From positions 12,988,001-13,052,000 of the forward strand of contig JALJCS010000004.1 in assembly GCA_023055355.1 (NCBI GenBank): a DNA stretch of 64,000 nucleotides, written 5' to 3'. Source of the stretch: Agelaius tricolor (lineage: Eukaryota > Chordata > Aves > Passeriformes > Icteridae). This document shows, piece by piece, positions 13,324-25,497 of this stretch. Within the stretch, counting starts at the first letter, position 1. Every line of letters starts with the position of its first letter. The notes beneath the pieces are model-generated. The model was given only the letters and a program-made list of their open reading frames with translations, made no database searches and had not been told where the DNA came from. The position numbers and the translations under genes were made by a program.

Positions 13324-16300
13324 GATTTTATGTATATGTAGTGTTGAAGTTTTTTGGTTTTATTTTTTATTTTGCTTCCAAAGCTGTAACTAACTTTTTT
13401 TGCAACTGCCAAAATTTAGTTTATGTTTCTCTTTAGAGGGAGAACAATCCAGAGCTTAATGAATTATTCTTTAAACTGACAAGGAGACACAAATAGGGGG
13501 AAAAAACCCAGATTCAAATTTTCAATTTTGTGTTATTATAAGCACTTGGACCCCCTATCATCTCTGTGGTAGCTTTCATGACCTACTAAACACAGCTTAC
13601 TAAACAAAAACTCAGATGTACCATAAGGCCCCTCTTGCACAAAAAATCTGAAAATGAAAACAGATGAGCTTTTGTCTTTCCACTCAATATTGATTTTCCA
13701 TCTTCCCTGGACTCACCCTCAGCATTTTGGTTCGACAGGTATGCTGCCCTAGAGTGATTCCTCACCTGACACTTTCCCCTGGCACTTGGAGCCCTAAGTC
13801 CTGCACTGCTGTGGGTCATACATCCATGTAAGCTGAATGGCCTGGCCAGGAATCAGCTAGAGCAGCCTTTGCTTGTGTTGCCAACAGTTACCAGGGCCAT
13901 TCTTCAAAGCATAAGCAAAATGAAAGGAGTCAGGTGACAGTGACCCTTCGTTACCTCTTGAAGTCCTCTTGAGGCCCCTGGCCTGCTCTCCAGGAATTAT
14001 CTAGGGAATTGCTGCTGAGCAGATCTGTCATCATGTCATCCAAAAGGACATCCCTCAAGTATCCGATGCTTCATCAAAAAATAGCAGAGCCATTATGGAC
14101 ACAACATCCTTCGCCTGTCCTTCATGAAGGCAGCCCAGCTCACAGGGCTAATGGCAAATTTTGGCACAAGTCACAGTGTTTGGTGAAACATTTCCTTTTC
14201 AAGATTGTTGCAAGTACTCTTAGATAGGTAGGACTGTGTTAGTCCCTTTCACCAGAGATTTGCCTTCATGATCTTCAGACCTGTTACTTCACACAAGGCT
14301 TCCTCACCAGTCCCTGTCCTGCTACAACCCCTCCAGGTTTCTTTGATCTTCAGCCAGTGCTTCCCAAGAGCAGGGCAGCCTTGTCCACTTGCTTTGCACA
14401 GGTCTTGCTCTCTCTCTCTCTCGAGCTTTCTTGATGTAGGACCCCTATTCTCTCACTCTGCCTTCATTTCTTCTTCCACCCCTATTCTCTCACTCTGCCT
14501 CCATTTCTTCTTCCACTGACTGCATAGGAAATGCATTTCTCCTCCTCCTTTGGCATTCAGGTCTGTTCTCAAGTCCTAAAGACAGTTCTACTGTGTTCCA
14601 CAGGACTATCCCCAAGCTATTCATACACATTTTCTGGATATCGGGCTTCTCCACAACTTGGCTTGCCCTCCAGTACCCTTACAGAGTTTGATTCCCACCA
14701 GGTGGGCTTTGCCTCCAAGCAGTTTTCAGGAAGGCTCCATCAACCTCTTCCTTTTCTGAGGGAGAAGGGAAAAGGGAACTCTTTTGTACCAAATCTCCCA
14801 GCTACTCCAACTGCCTCTGCTGCTCTGCCCTCCTCCTCCTGGTTATTTCTTCTCCAAGTCTGTCTGCTTTAGTCCTTCCCTTGGCACTTCACTCATCCCA
14901 ATGCCACCTCCTATGTCGCTCCTGCCTAGGCAGAAAATTCACTCTCAGGCTACACAACCCACAGCAGAAACATGGCATGCACTCAACAGCATTCACATGC
15001 TACACAAAGCAGGACACTTGAACTTGTGGGGATTGCCTATGATGTATTAACAATAGCCAAAATAATCAAAGTTCCACCTGGGAAGTACATGACTCAGCTG
15101 CTCTCACATCAAGAGTACATTAATTATGCTACAAAACAGTGGGTCAGAGAAGTTCTTGTAGTAGTCAGAGATACATTTAACATTTTAATGTAATTTTCAG
15201 CATCTAAACTTGGACCCTGATAGTACTGAATCAGCACCGAAATAACTCTGAACAGCAAGTGCCACAACACTGGACATCTGCTAAAACACCATTTACAGAA
15301 ACTCCCATTCACTATGCCAAGAAACAGAATATATCTCTCTTGCTGGGCATAGGTTCACAGATCTGTTGTAAGCAAACATTTTAGCTCACTTACAGTTCAG
15401 GCTTGTCAGCCAGCAACAGGAGCAATCCTCTGCCTGCCCACCCAGCAGAGCAAATGCCAAAAGCACACTCCACATGAATGCAGACAGAGAAGCAGTCACT
15501 GCAGGAAGGAAACTTTCTGCATTTTACTCAGGCTGTAAGAAGGTGATACATATATTTGTCAAGTGAAACAGAAGAGCCAGATTCTCCTCTACCCAGCCTC
15601 AAGCAGTTTTATAGCCCTGGTGATGCATCCTCTCTCCCCATCTCAAAACTGGAGTCACACTGTGATCTCAAAAAAGCTGGTAAGGCCTCAGCCTTGATGA
15701 GCAGCACCTGACTCAGCTCCTCTTGAGCTTATCAGAAGCCCAGTTTGCCCCCAGGAACTGATGCTATTTAATGAACACATGTTTTTTAATAAACACCATT
15801 GGAAACTTATATCTCTTGCTTGAATAACAACCAAAGTGGAATAATTTCATCATCATCAAAATTTCAAAGAAAGCTACCAATCTGAATTTCAGACCAGAAG
15901 GAAAATTACTTTGACTAAAGCCCACTCTCTTGCTTCCCCACAAACAGTGATCCTAGCTGAGACCCTTGGATCTGGACCACAATGAGCTGTGACCAGCACC
16001 TCCCTCTGAGTGGAGCCTCTCAGAACTCTAGGGGTCAGTTTGTTGTCTGTAATTTATAGATTGATTCACTAAAAGCAAAGCAAGTCCAAACATCAACTTT
16101 CTGGAACTCAAATGTTTGTCTTCACAAACCTCTGCAGAGTAACAGACATATTTTCCGTATTTATTTTACCTGCTAATTATAAACTAGTGTCTTGTGTTTT
16201 CTCCAGAATAAGTTTAGCAGGGTACTTTTGTTTTAGTACTTTTTATTTCCTGCAGCCATGCTCAAAGGCATGAGACCTTAAAATTAGGACAAGATTACTG

Positions 16301-17049
16301 TCTTGCCAAGGAGGTCAGTAACACACACAGGCATGTTTTTAATTCATACTGATCTGCAGCAGCAAAAATCTCAGTCCCTGCAAAGATGTTGTAGCTTCTT
16401 TATGCAAGGATGATACTTGGGACAACTAAAGTTGTTTCACTCTCTCCTCCCCCTTCTGCTTCAAGAGCAATGAAGTTCAATCAGTCAGAGGCCAAACTCC
16501 CTCCAGCCACACAGCTGCCATGCTTGAGGGTATAAATGGGCCACAATGCTGAAGGTGGCCTGCCTAAGAAAAAGAACTGGGGACAGGTGGAAAAGTGGTG
16601 GCATTATCTGCTATTGGTGTGCAAAGCAGAAATTTGCAAGTCTAAAGCTGAGAAGGTAGAAGGGGACACTCATACCAAGACTGGAGAGGTAGGAGCAGAA
16701 TACATGGGTGTTGGTGGACGTGACTTTCAACAGCCAGCCCAGCAAACAGTTCTCTGAAAGTACCTGTTATAGCTACCCAATGATACAACTACCTACTGCA
16801 AAATGGGCCTGACTGAAAAATGCTGTTGATCCAGGAAAGAGACAAAAAGAGATTGTGCAGGCAGCACACAGCTAAAGCAGCGCTCTCTGCAAAAACTTGT
16901 GCTAGATTTCTCTCTGCTTCCTTCTTTCTGTCAGTAGGGAGTCCACTTGCAGAGGTCCTCCTGGAGAATTAAATTCACTGCTTGGAAGGAGCGAGACAGT
17001 TCTTTTTTCTGAGAGCAAAAAAGCTAAATTTTAAAGCAGGTTTTCCATT
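13324..17049. other. Non-coding stretch, no gene seen
   Basis: It holds a C/T-rich part at 14270-14920 with the 37-bp duplication; this bias explains the several plus-strand open frames there (up to 113 codons, rich in Ser, Pro and Leu). No exon or transposon was recognised. Confidence 0.7.
14441..14514. repeat. Tandem duplication, 37-bp unit x 2
   Basis: Two head-to-tail copies starting ACCCCTATTCTCTCACTCTG at 14441 and 14478 differ at one base. A CT run lies just upstream at 14405-14422. Confidence 0.92.
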
Positions 17050-17054
17050 ACTCA

Positions 17055-18658
17055 TGTGGTGGTTTACCCTGGTTGGATGCCAGGTATCACCAAAGCTGCT
17101 CTATCAACTCCTCTCCCCAAGTAGCCTGGGGAGAGAAAGTAAAATGAAAGGTTCATGAGTTTAGATAAGGGCAGGGAGAGATCACTGCTGAATAATATCA
17201 TGGGCAAAACAGACTGAACTTGGGGATATTAGTTGAGTTTATTACCAATGAAATCAGAGCAGGATAATGAGTAAAACAAATCTTTAAAAACATCTCTCCC
17301 CTACCCCTCCCTTTTTCCTGGGGTCTGCTTCCTCTCCCAGTGGCACAGGGAGACAGGGAATGGGGGTTGTGGTCAGGTCATCACACATTTTGGTGCTCAG
17401 GAAGAGGAGCCATTCACCCGCTCCAGCATAGGGTCCCTCCCACGGGAGACCATTCCCCATGAACTTCTCCAAGGTCAATCCATACCATGAGAAACAGTTC
17501 TTCATGAACTGCTCCAACTTGTGTTCCTTTCCACAAGGTGAAATCCTCCAGACACAGCCTGCTCCAGTGTGGGTGCCTGTCGTGGTTTAGGGGTGGTACT
17601 CCCCAATTTAATTCTCCCACTGAGACTTTCCAAACCACACAACTGCTCACTGACTCCCCCTCCCCTTTCTTCTGCCCCCACTGTGGGGGCGGCTGGAGAG
17701 GAGAATTGGAGGTACAAAAGGCAAAGATCACTGGTTGAGATAAGAACAATTCCCTAGAAACAGCAATGAGATAAGAAAAAAAATAGGACCAGTAACAATG
17801 TTAATAACAAAAGTTATTAATATTGTACAGATAGAAAGTGATACACATTAAAAATACTCACCAAGCATGGGACACAAAAACAACGGCGGCCAGGTTCCCT
17901 ACCCTCCCCCCCTTTTTGGGTTTTTGGATTGCAAGCCACGCCCTCCTTCCCAAAAGTCCCTCACCTCCACTTCTGGCTGTGACTTAAGTGGTACAGAATA
18001 GCAATCTACACATGCCCACATGGCTTCAGGCTTTGCCCCTCCACACACACTGCAAAAAGTTAACTCAGTCCTGGCTGGAAGCAGGACAGTGCCCCAACAG
18101 GGTCACAAGTCTGACCAGGAAACTGCTTCAGCATGGGCACCTCTCTGCATGGGTCTGCAGGTCCCTGACAGGAGCCTGCTCCCGGAGCTTCCCACAGGGT
18201 CACAGTCTCCTTTTAGGCATCCACCTGCTCCAGTGTGGAGTTCCTCCATGGGTCGCAGGTGGAGCTCTGCATCCCCCAGGGATCTCCACAGGAAGCAGGG
18301 GCAGAGCTGCTTCACCATGGTCTTCACAATAGGCTGAAGGAGAATGTCTTCCCAGGCACTTGGAGTACATCCCCCCACCCCATTATTCTCCACTGACCTT
18401 GGTGTCTGCACAGCTCTTCCTTTCACTTTGCACTCCTTACTTCTCTGAGCACAATTACATCTGCGCAATATTTTTTTCCTTCTAAAATATATGTTATCAG
18501 GTCATTACTACCATTTGTGATTGGCTGGGCCCTGGCCAGCAGCCTGTCTGTCCTGGAGCCATCTGGCATTGACTCTGTTGGACATGGAGGAAACTTCCAG
18601 CAGCTGCTCACAGTGTAGTCTCTACACTGCCAAAATCTTGCCATGCAAATACAGCACA
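17055..18658 (-). mobile_element. Solo ERV LTR (long family, LTR-A), interrupted by a second LTR
   Basis: The element begins TGTGGTGGTTTACCCTGG at 17055 and ends AATACAGCACA at 18658, so it has TG...CA ends with TGTG/CACA inverted termini. Both sides carry the same 5-bp target-site duplication, ACTCA, at 17050-17054 and 18659-18663. A second LTR (17578-18088) has inserted inside it; without that insert and its duplicated 5 bp, the LTR is about 1088 bp. Sense is minus: AATAAA is at 17243-17238 on that strand. The interior holds several imperfect copies of a 30-45-bp motif built around CTGCTCCAG and TCCACAGGGTCACA. Matching duplications on both sides, and no gag or pol next to it, show that this is a solo LTR left by recombination of an ERV. 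A 5-bp duplication fits an ERVL-like family; the subfamily name is not assigned. Confidence 0.92.
17578..18088 (-). mobile_element. Solo ERV LTR (LTR-B) nested in LTR-A
   Basis: This 511-bp LTR starts TGTCGTGGTTTAGGGG and ends GAAGCAGGACA, with TGTC/GACA inverted ends. The flanking 5-bp duplication GTGCC is perfect (17573-17577 and 18089-18093). Removing the insert plus one duplication restores a continuous LTR-A sequence. Its sense is minus: read on that strand it contains the TTCTTATCTCAACC block that follows the polyadenylation site in this family, and ends with the TTAAACCACGACA-like terminus. It is related to the plus-strand LTR at 12752-13323. No internal retroviral sequence is present. 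Confidence 0.9.
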
Positions 18659-18663
18659 ACTCA

Positions 18664-21600
18664 GTTCAGCCCTGAGCTTTCTTCTGAGTCAAAACTAATT
18701 TCAGATAAAAGGGCAAAATTTATCTCTTCCCCAGCTCTTGCTTATCTCCTCTGTTCAATATTATGGCTTCTCTTTCCTACCCAAAGCAGGGCCCAGTCAT
18801 GTTCAAGGCTTTGAAATTCCTTGTGCTCTAGGTATAAAATTATCACTTGCCATTAGCAGTCTATTGCATGACTTATTCAGTAGGTGCTTGTGCCTGTCAT
18901 CTTCCTGAGGAGACTGAACCCCCCACACACATCCCAAGCTGTCTACTGTAAATTCCCCACTTTCTCAAAGTGTAGGATAAGGAATAGTTACATTAAGAGA
19001 AAGGGCTTGCCAAGTCAGCACTAATTCAGAAGTCACATGAGAACTGATTCCCAGCCCCTCTCTCTCCTTGCTCATTATGAATGTGCAAAGTGGGTGCAGA
19101 GTCCAGCTGCATGCACTCAGTAGTTTAATGCAGACCACCTTCCTTTTGATTCACAGTATACAGAGTTGCTCTGCATTTTTTAAAGTTTTTCTTGTTTTCC
19201 CATCAATGTCTTGAAAGTATTGAGGGATTTTCACCTGTGGTCACATTTTCCACTGTATTCTCTATTTCATGGTTCCTCCAGAGCTTTTATTTCTGTGTAC
19301 TTGTTTGCAGTCAGGACTACTTCACAGTCTCACTTCCAGTTCAGCATAATATCCACATCATTATTAAACCCACATACAGCTCCCTGAAAAAAAATCTACC
19401 ATTTATTTCAGGAAAGGAAACAATCAGCCCAAGAGTTATTAGTCTTGTTATAATTTCTGTCATAGTGGATTTCTGATTTACAATGTCCTCCTTAGAGTCT
19501 GATGTGTGCTCTTTTTTTCACTGCATGGTCAACCTGAAGACAGCAAAGGGGAAATATGACTAAATACTTGCAGTAGCAGAACTGCTCAATGGAATCTGCA
19601 TTTAAATAAAAATAAATAGATTTTTCAGAATACTGAATTAAACAAAGAAAGCATAATCTGATTCTTATCTCATCTCTCCCTTCAATAACTTCCTTGAGTT
19701 CACCTTTTTTTACCATCTCATTTGTTTCTGAAGAAGTAAAATTTGTAATGCTGGAAGGGAGGGGTCTGGAAGTGGGTGAGATGCAGATATCAAAATTAAT
19801 ATGGGCAAGTAAAGCTAATAAAATTCTGATAAGGCCTCATCCTTGGATAATCAGATTGTCTGCACTAGAGTAATTTAAATAAGTCAAGCAGAAGAGTTTC
19901 CAACTATACACAAGAAATGTCTTATGTTTTAGAAGAGTTTTCTCCCACAGGCTGCTATACCTGATGAGGTATAACTGTTTTGGATGGAGAAACATTTTAC
20001 TAAGGTCACCTAAATTGCCCTGGGTATCCTGACAGGCTTGAAATTACTCCTAACCTTCCCAAGTTACAGGGCTGCAGCAGCAAATGTAAATTACAAGTAC
20101 TCAAAGAGGAAATAAGAATGATTCAGTAAGCAAGAGCACCCAGCCAAACAATGTTGGTCTGAAGGTGTTCAGAAAGTGGCAAAGAAGATCTATTCTCCAG
20201 CATCAGCTCAAGCATCATCTCTTGGCATTGTTATGTTTTCTGACCTCCTAGAAATAAAATTCATTCAAACCTTGGGGGCACAATTTTTTTCTGACAGGTA
20301 TCACCTTGCCTAGACTATGAATGGACACCCCCAGGGTGTCCTATTTAAAACTGCCTGTCCCTCTGAAGCCTGGTTGTGGATTCTTACTGGGATACTTTTG
20401 CCCACCCTGGGTTTTAGGTCCTCCAGAAGTCTTACTGAGTTCAAAAATCTCTGTTGGCAGCTCCAAACCTTTTAGAGAGAAGCTGCTGCTGACAACCACT
20501 AGTCATCCCCTGTATGTGAACTTTGACAGAAGAACAAGCAAAGCAAGCACTTTGTGGCACTCAGATAGCTAAGAGTGGGAATATGAAAGGAGATTAATTC
20601 ACTGGGGTTTTTTTGGGTTTTTTTCAGTATATAAATGAAATCCAGTTTTCTGGATACTTTTCCATTCAAAACAATTGTTTTCTTGCTAAGAATCGGACTC
20701 AGTGAACAAAACAGAGAATCCTCCAAACACTAGAACAAAAATTATTTAAAGGCATTTGAAAATAAATTATTGTGAGAATTAAATATGCACTGTCATTTAT
20801 CAGACTGGCTTCTCAAATCAAAAAGCTAGCCTAGAGACCTGTGTTTCATCTCTTTATTATTCAAAGGAATTCAAATCAAATAAAGCTATTAGAAATTAGG
20901 GTGGGTTCCTCATATTAAAATTATTACTCAACTGTTAAATTTTAGCGCTTGATTATATTGTATAACTCTCCAGGTTGCCTAACTGATGCAATATAAAGTC
21001 AGAGAACTGGTGAAATGCCAAGAATAACACATTATCTGTGAACAGGGTCCACTGAATGCAAAATGGCCATAACCAAGAGCTACATCTGTAGATCTGTCAT
21101 TTGGTGCAGAGGTTTCCACAGGTCATACTGTAATTTGGATCAAATATCTATTTCAACAATAGATATGTATGCAAATTCCTCCAAATCCAACCTATTCTTC
21201 ATCTCACTTAATGACAAGAGATTTAAGGTCCTGTCTTATTTTCTGATGTGCATTTCCACTGTTTTATTTATAAACTGCTTCTCCTCAGGTCTCAGTTCAA
21301 CAAATCAAGCAGCCCCTGCTAATAACAAGATGATTTGGATATGTCAGTTAACCAGGCAGTAAAGTGAAAACAAATCCTTCCTTCTTCTTTACAAATGTAC
21401 AGCTTTTCCAGAGGTCTTACGCACAACTTGTTCTTGGAACTTACTGTTGACTTCATAAATATTAAATTACTTATTTTATTAACATGAGACTGTTGACTTT
21501 ATTATGAGTCAACAACTGTATCAACACAACATGCAGGAATAAAATTTGTCACTGTAGATGTCTATTTTCCCTTTTCCTTCCCAGTTTGTTCTTCACAGTT

Positions 21601-24600
21601 CTGCAGTGGTATTGCCCTAGCTACATGCAGTTGCAAAAGTCAGGAATTGTGTATGAGGAAAACATCCTATGCAGTACTGTAAGGAGACAGCTATGATCAA
21701 GGGAGACATGACATGTAGTGTGAAACTGATTAGAACAACAGGGTTATTATATCCTGCAGGGACCCAGAGCTACTATTTAGATCTTGCTACAAAACTATCC
21801 AGAGGCAAATGCAGAATATCGTTCTTGAGAAAGAGACAAAGCATTCAGGAAGAGTGTGCAGTCACTAACTCTTGCAAACTAAAAACCACTGCCACTGCAG
21901 AGCCAGTCAGCTGGAGCAGTCAGGTGGGCACAGCAGGCTGAACTAACTTGAGGCATGTCTGAACCTTCACTGCCCCTGCCCTCATGAGCTAGCTCCAGCC
22001 AGTGCTTGCTCAGAACATTACAGCTCAGTGTGCCCCCAGAACAGAGAGGGGACAAAGGCTAGGTACACATCAGGCACTGAATGCGTTTGTGTTGCCAGAG
22101 CCCAGCAACCCTCCAGCTTCACCAAGGTGCACCAAGGCAAGTACTTCTCCCTTGGTGTGTGAAGCAGGTTTTCTCTTCATGGACCTGTTCTCCTGTTCAT
22201 CTGGGAGCGTTATACATGCTTTGCAAAAGCTCCTTGTCCCACAGCAACACTTACTCCCTGTCTCTTGGAATACAGTCTTAGGATCCACAGAGGACTTTAC
22301 CCAAAAAGGGACAGCTTCCCTATGAAGAGTGCTCACTTTTACATTAGTTACCCTCAAGAGAGAGAGAGCACTTACAGTGTGGATTGAACTCACTGGGAAA
22401 ATACTCCCTTATTGCTGCTTGACTGTTGCTCAGGAATTTCCTCATCTTCTTTGACTGCCAGAGATACAATCTGGTTCTTCTAAGCAGGAAATAGATCGTG
22501 GCTTATGGACACACCTCCACTGAAATTTAGGAAAGATAGCAATTCAGATTTGAATTTTTTTAAAGACTCCTGCAGTGACCAGACTTACTCCTGTCATGAA
22601 GCCTTTACTCATGCATTCAAACTTCATTACAAACAGCATTTCTAAGAATCTCTCCCACCACACTTCTTCATCAACCAGACTAATTTTTGTTCTTCCCTCA
22701 CAGAACTAATGCAGCCAGCTATGTTGCAAATCCAAGCTCATCTGTGTCCACATCTCCGCAGTGAACACTGAGGGAACATAAAGGTAGGCAGAGAAGAGAA
22801 ACTCTCAGAGTCAATCTAGCCAGAAAGCTGAAAGTATTGACCACTGCAGACAGGCAGGAATACCTCAAGCCATGCTTAAAAATCTCTTCATGGGCTCTCA
22901 ATTTGGCTGCAAAATCCATGTCCTGAAGGGTGAAGAGAAAATCCTTTGAATAGTGATATAGCTAGAAGCTTTTCTCCTGCAATTGCACATTAAACTCAGC
23001 AGCTTATGCTTCAGTGATGCAGCCCACCAGAGGGTGGGCCTTCACTGATGCAAGGATATACTAGTGACATGCATTGTCAGAGATAAGAACTCAAAAAGAG
23101 ACTCACAGGAAAGGCCTGCACAACTGAACCAAACTAAAATCCATTTCTAATGAAACCTTGGACTTAGGTTAAAAGCAGGCTGGAGTTTTTCTACCTTGAG
23201 AAAATATTCTGAGTGATTTTCTTCTAGGCTCATTCTCACTGAAGTTCACAGGACCAATCCAGTGGGCAGGTAAACCTGTGCTCCTTCAAAAGCAAAAGAA
23301 AAGCCAGTTGTTTTACAGCCACTTCACCTAAAAATTGGGTGCAGGAGAAGAAGGATAAGCCACACAGAGATCTCACCTCATGCTGATGCACAGCTTACAA
23401 CAGGCTCATAATCATAATTTCCAACTGACTTTCCATTCTAAACTAGGAAAAGAATTAATTCCAACACCAGACCAAAACAAATTTTCAGAAGTTCTCAATT
23501 CTTGATGATCAAGGAAGAACCAAACTTTCCTCACAATCAGGGGAAACCAAACTAGTCAAAAAGAAATCCTTTTAGAGCGAAGTACAGAACATTGCCAGTG
23601 TTTGTATTCATCACTGGGCAAATATCCATTCTTGGAAAAAGAAAACCAATTGTCCCAATGCCAGAGGCAAACCTCAAAACATAGATGACCTTACAAAGAA
23701 AGAATATTTAAGCAGTCAGCTGTTGTCATCTGTAACCACAAGAACACAAAAACTTATTCCGCTCACCACTTTCATAATGTATTACCATTTTATCCTTTTG
23801 GTCAGGCAGGAATAATTTGTTACTGATCTGACACCACCTGGACCACACATCTGTCCCTCACACATCTGCAAATGTATAACAGGCTAGTAGAAAACCCCAG
23901 AGCATGCTGAGGTTTTGTCTCACTGACAGTGATGCATCCAAGAAAGAGTAAGTAACAAGACCACATGCCTGGAGAAAAAGTTGAGGAGGATTCCTACACA
24001 TTTCCATAATCCCCTTAAGAAATCCCATGGAAGGTTTGTGCAGTTGTACAAGCCCATTCAAATATCTCATAATAAATTTACTTATTCCCAGGAGACCAAA
24101 GACAATCTTTTTTACCCTTTTACATTAACTGGAAATATCTCCAGTTAAACATCTCTGAGGCTACACTTAGTTCCTGCAAAGACCTGACCTAACAGCTCTG
24201 GTCAGCTTATTAAAGCTTGTATATATATCTGTTTATTACTTTTTTTACCTCTTAAATTTGTCTCTATTGCTGAATAGCCCTTAGCTAGATATCAGTATAA
24301 ACCAGGGATCCTTATATCCCACACATATTAGTTGGAGTATGGTGAGCTGATAATGCTGCTGTGAGTCATGCAGATAATCCTGCAAACATTTGGAAGGTGG
24401 AAATCTTTTTTGCTTTAAGGTAAAAGCCTAGCTGACAAGCCTTTACCTAACATTTTGATGTTCAGTTTATAGAGCTTAACTTATATACAGAAAAATCCTG
24501 TTTTCTAAGTCAAGCATCCAGTCCTCTTTGTCTGGGGGGCAAGTGGGAATGATGTAAGTTTGATTTCTTGTATAGATTAGATTTGTTGTTTATTGTGATC

Positions 24601-24607
24601 ATGTGTT
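18664..24607. other. Non-coding stretch between two related LTRs, no gene seen
   Basis: I searched this 5.9 kb for retroviral gag, protease, reverse transcriptase or integrase fragments, because related LTRs flank it, and saw none. Open frames are about 107 codons at most and unrelated to known families. Confidence 0.7.
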
Positions 24608-25497
24608 TGTGGTGGTTTGACCCTGGCCAGATGCCAGAGACCCACTAAAGCCACTCTATCACAGGACAGGGGAGAGGAAGGACAATGAAAGGTTCATGCG
24701 TTGAGATAAGGACAGGGAGAGATTCCTCTCCAAATCCGGTCACAGCGAAAAAAACTTGACTTAATTGAGGAAATTAATTGAATTTATTATCAATCAAAAT
24801 CAGAGCAAGATAATGAGAAGTAAAAGAAATATCAATACCTTCCCCAACCCCTCCCTTCTTCCCATCTCTGCCTTCATAGGGAGATGGGAATGGGGACTAT
24901 GGTCAGTTCACCACACACTGTTCCTGCCACTGCTCAGGAGGATGAATCCTTCCCCTGCTCCAGCATGGAGTCCCTTCCACAGGAGACAGTTCTCCATTAA
25001 ATTCTTCAGCCCGAGTCCTTCCCATGGGCTACAGTTCTTTGTTAACTGCTCCAGAGAAGGTCACAAATCCTGCCAGAAAATCTGCTCCAGCATGGGCTCC
25101 TCTTTCCACAGGTCCACAAGCCCCTGTCAGGACCCTGCTCCAGCCTGGGCTTCCCAGGGGTCACAGCCTCCTCTCAGGCATTCAGCTGCTTCAGCATGGG
25201 GCTTGGCCACAGCAGAGGGTGTATCTCTGCACCCTCCAGGTACCTCCATGGGGGGACAGATGCTTTACCACAGTCTTCACCAATTCTTCCCTTCTTAAAG
25301 ATGTTATCACAGAGTCATTACTGCCATCTCTGATCGACTCACACTTGGCCAGTGGTGGGTCTGTTTTGGAGCCATCTGGCATTGGCTCTGGCAAATATGG
25401 GAGAAGCTTCCAGCAGCTTCTTACAGCAACCACCCCTACAGCTGCCTCCTCTACCCTCCTCTCTACTAAAACCTGGCAGTGAAAACCAAATACAGCA
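24608..25497 (-). mobile_element. Solo ERV LTR (same family as LTR-A), diverged
   Basis: It begins TGTGGTGGTTTGACCCTGGC at 24608 and its last family-like bases are ACCAAATACAGCA at about 25497. The blocks appear in the same order as in the LTR at 17055-18658: a purine-rich start with GAGATAAGGACAGGGAGAGA, the AATAAA on minus at 24788-24783, a C-rich stretch, the GCTCCAGCATGGG repeats, a CCATCTGGCATTGGCTCTG block and the end. It is about 890 bp, roughly 200 bp shorter than the other copy, with fewer internal repeat units and losses near 25290. No clear duplicated flank was found, which suggests age or loss of the extreme end. Confidence 0.9.

Noticed and set aside
14268..14872. Series of Ser/Pro/Leu-rich plus-strand open frames as a possible secreted protein
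   Set aside because: The composition follows from the C/T-rich DNA and a 37-bp duplication; there is no consistent start, splice pattern or family match.
18020..18468. Overlapping open frames of 105-121 codons on both strands
   Set aside because: They come from the repeat-rich interior of the nested LTRs, whose low stop density yields frames on both strands.
24765..25482. 177- and 152-codon plus-strand open frames
   Set aside because: They run antisense through the LTR at 24608-25497 and reflect its C-rich repeats, not a protein.
17055..25497. Two LTRs of one family in the same orientation about 6 kb apart, as the ends of one provirus
   Set aside because: The left LTR has matching ACTCA duplications on both of its own sides, so it is a separate solo insertion, and the sequence between shows no retroviral coding fragments. 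The lengths and sequences of the two LTRs also differ too much for a pair made at one integration.
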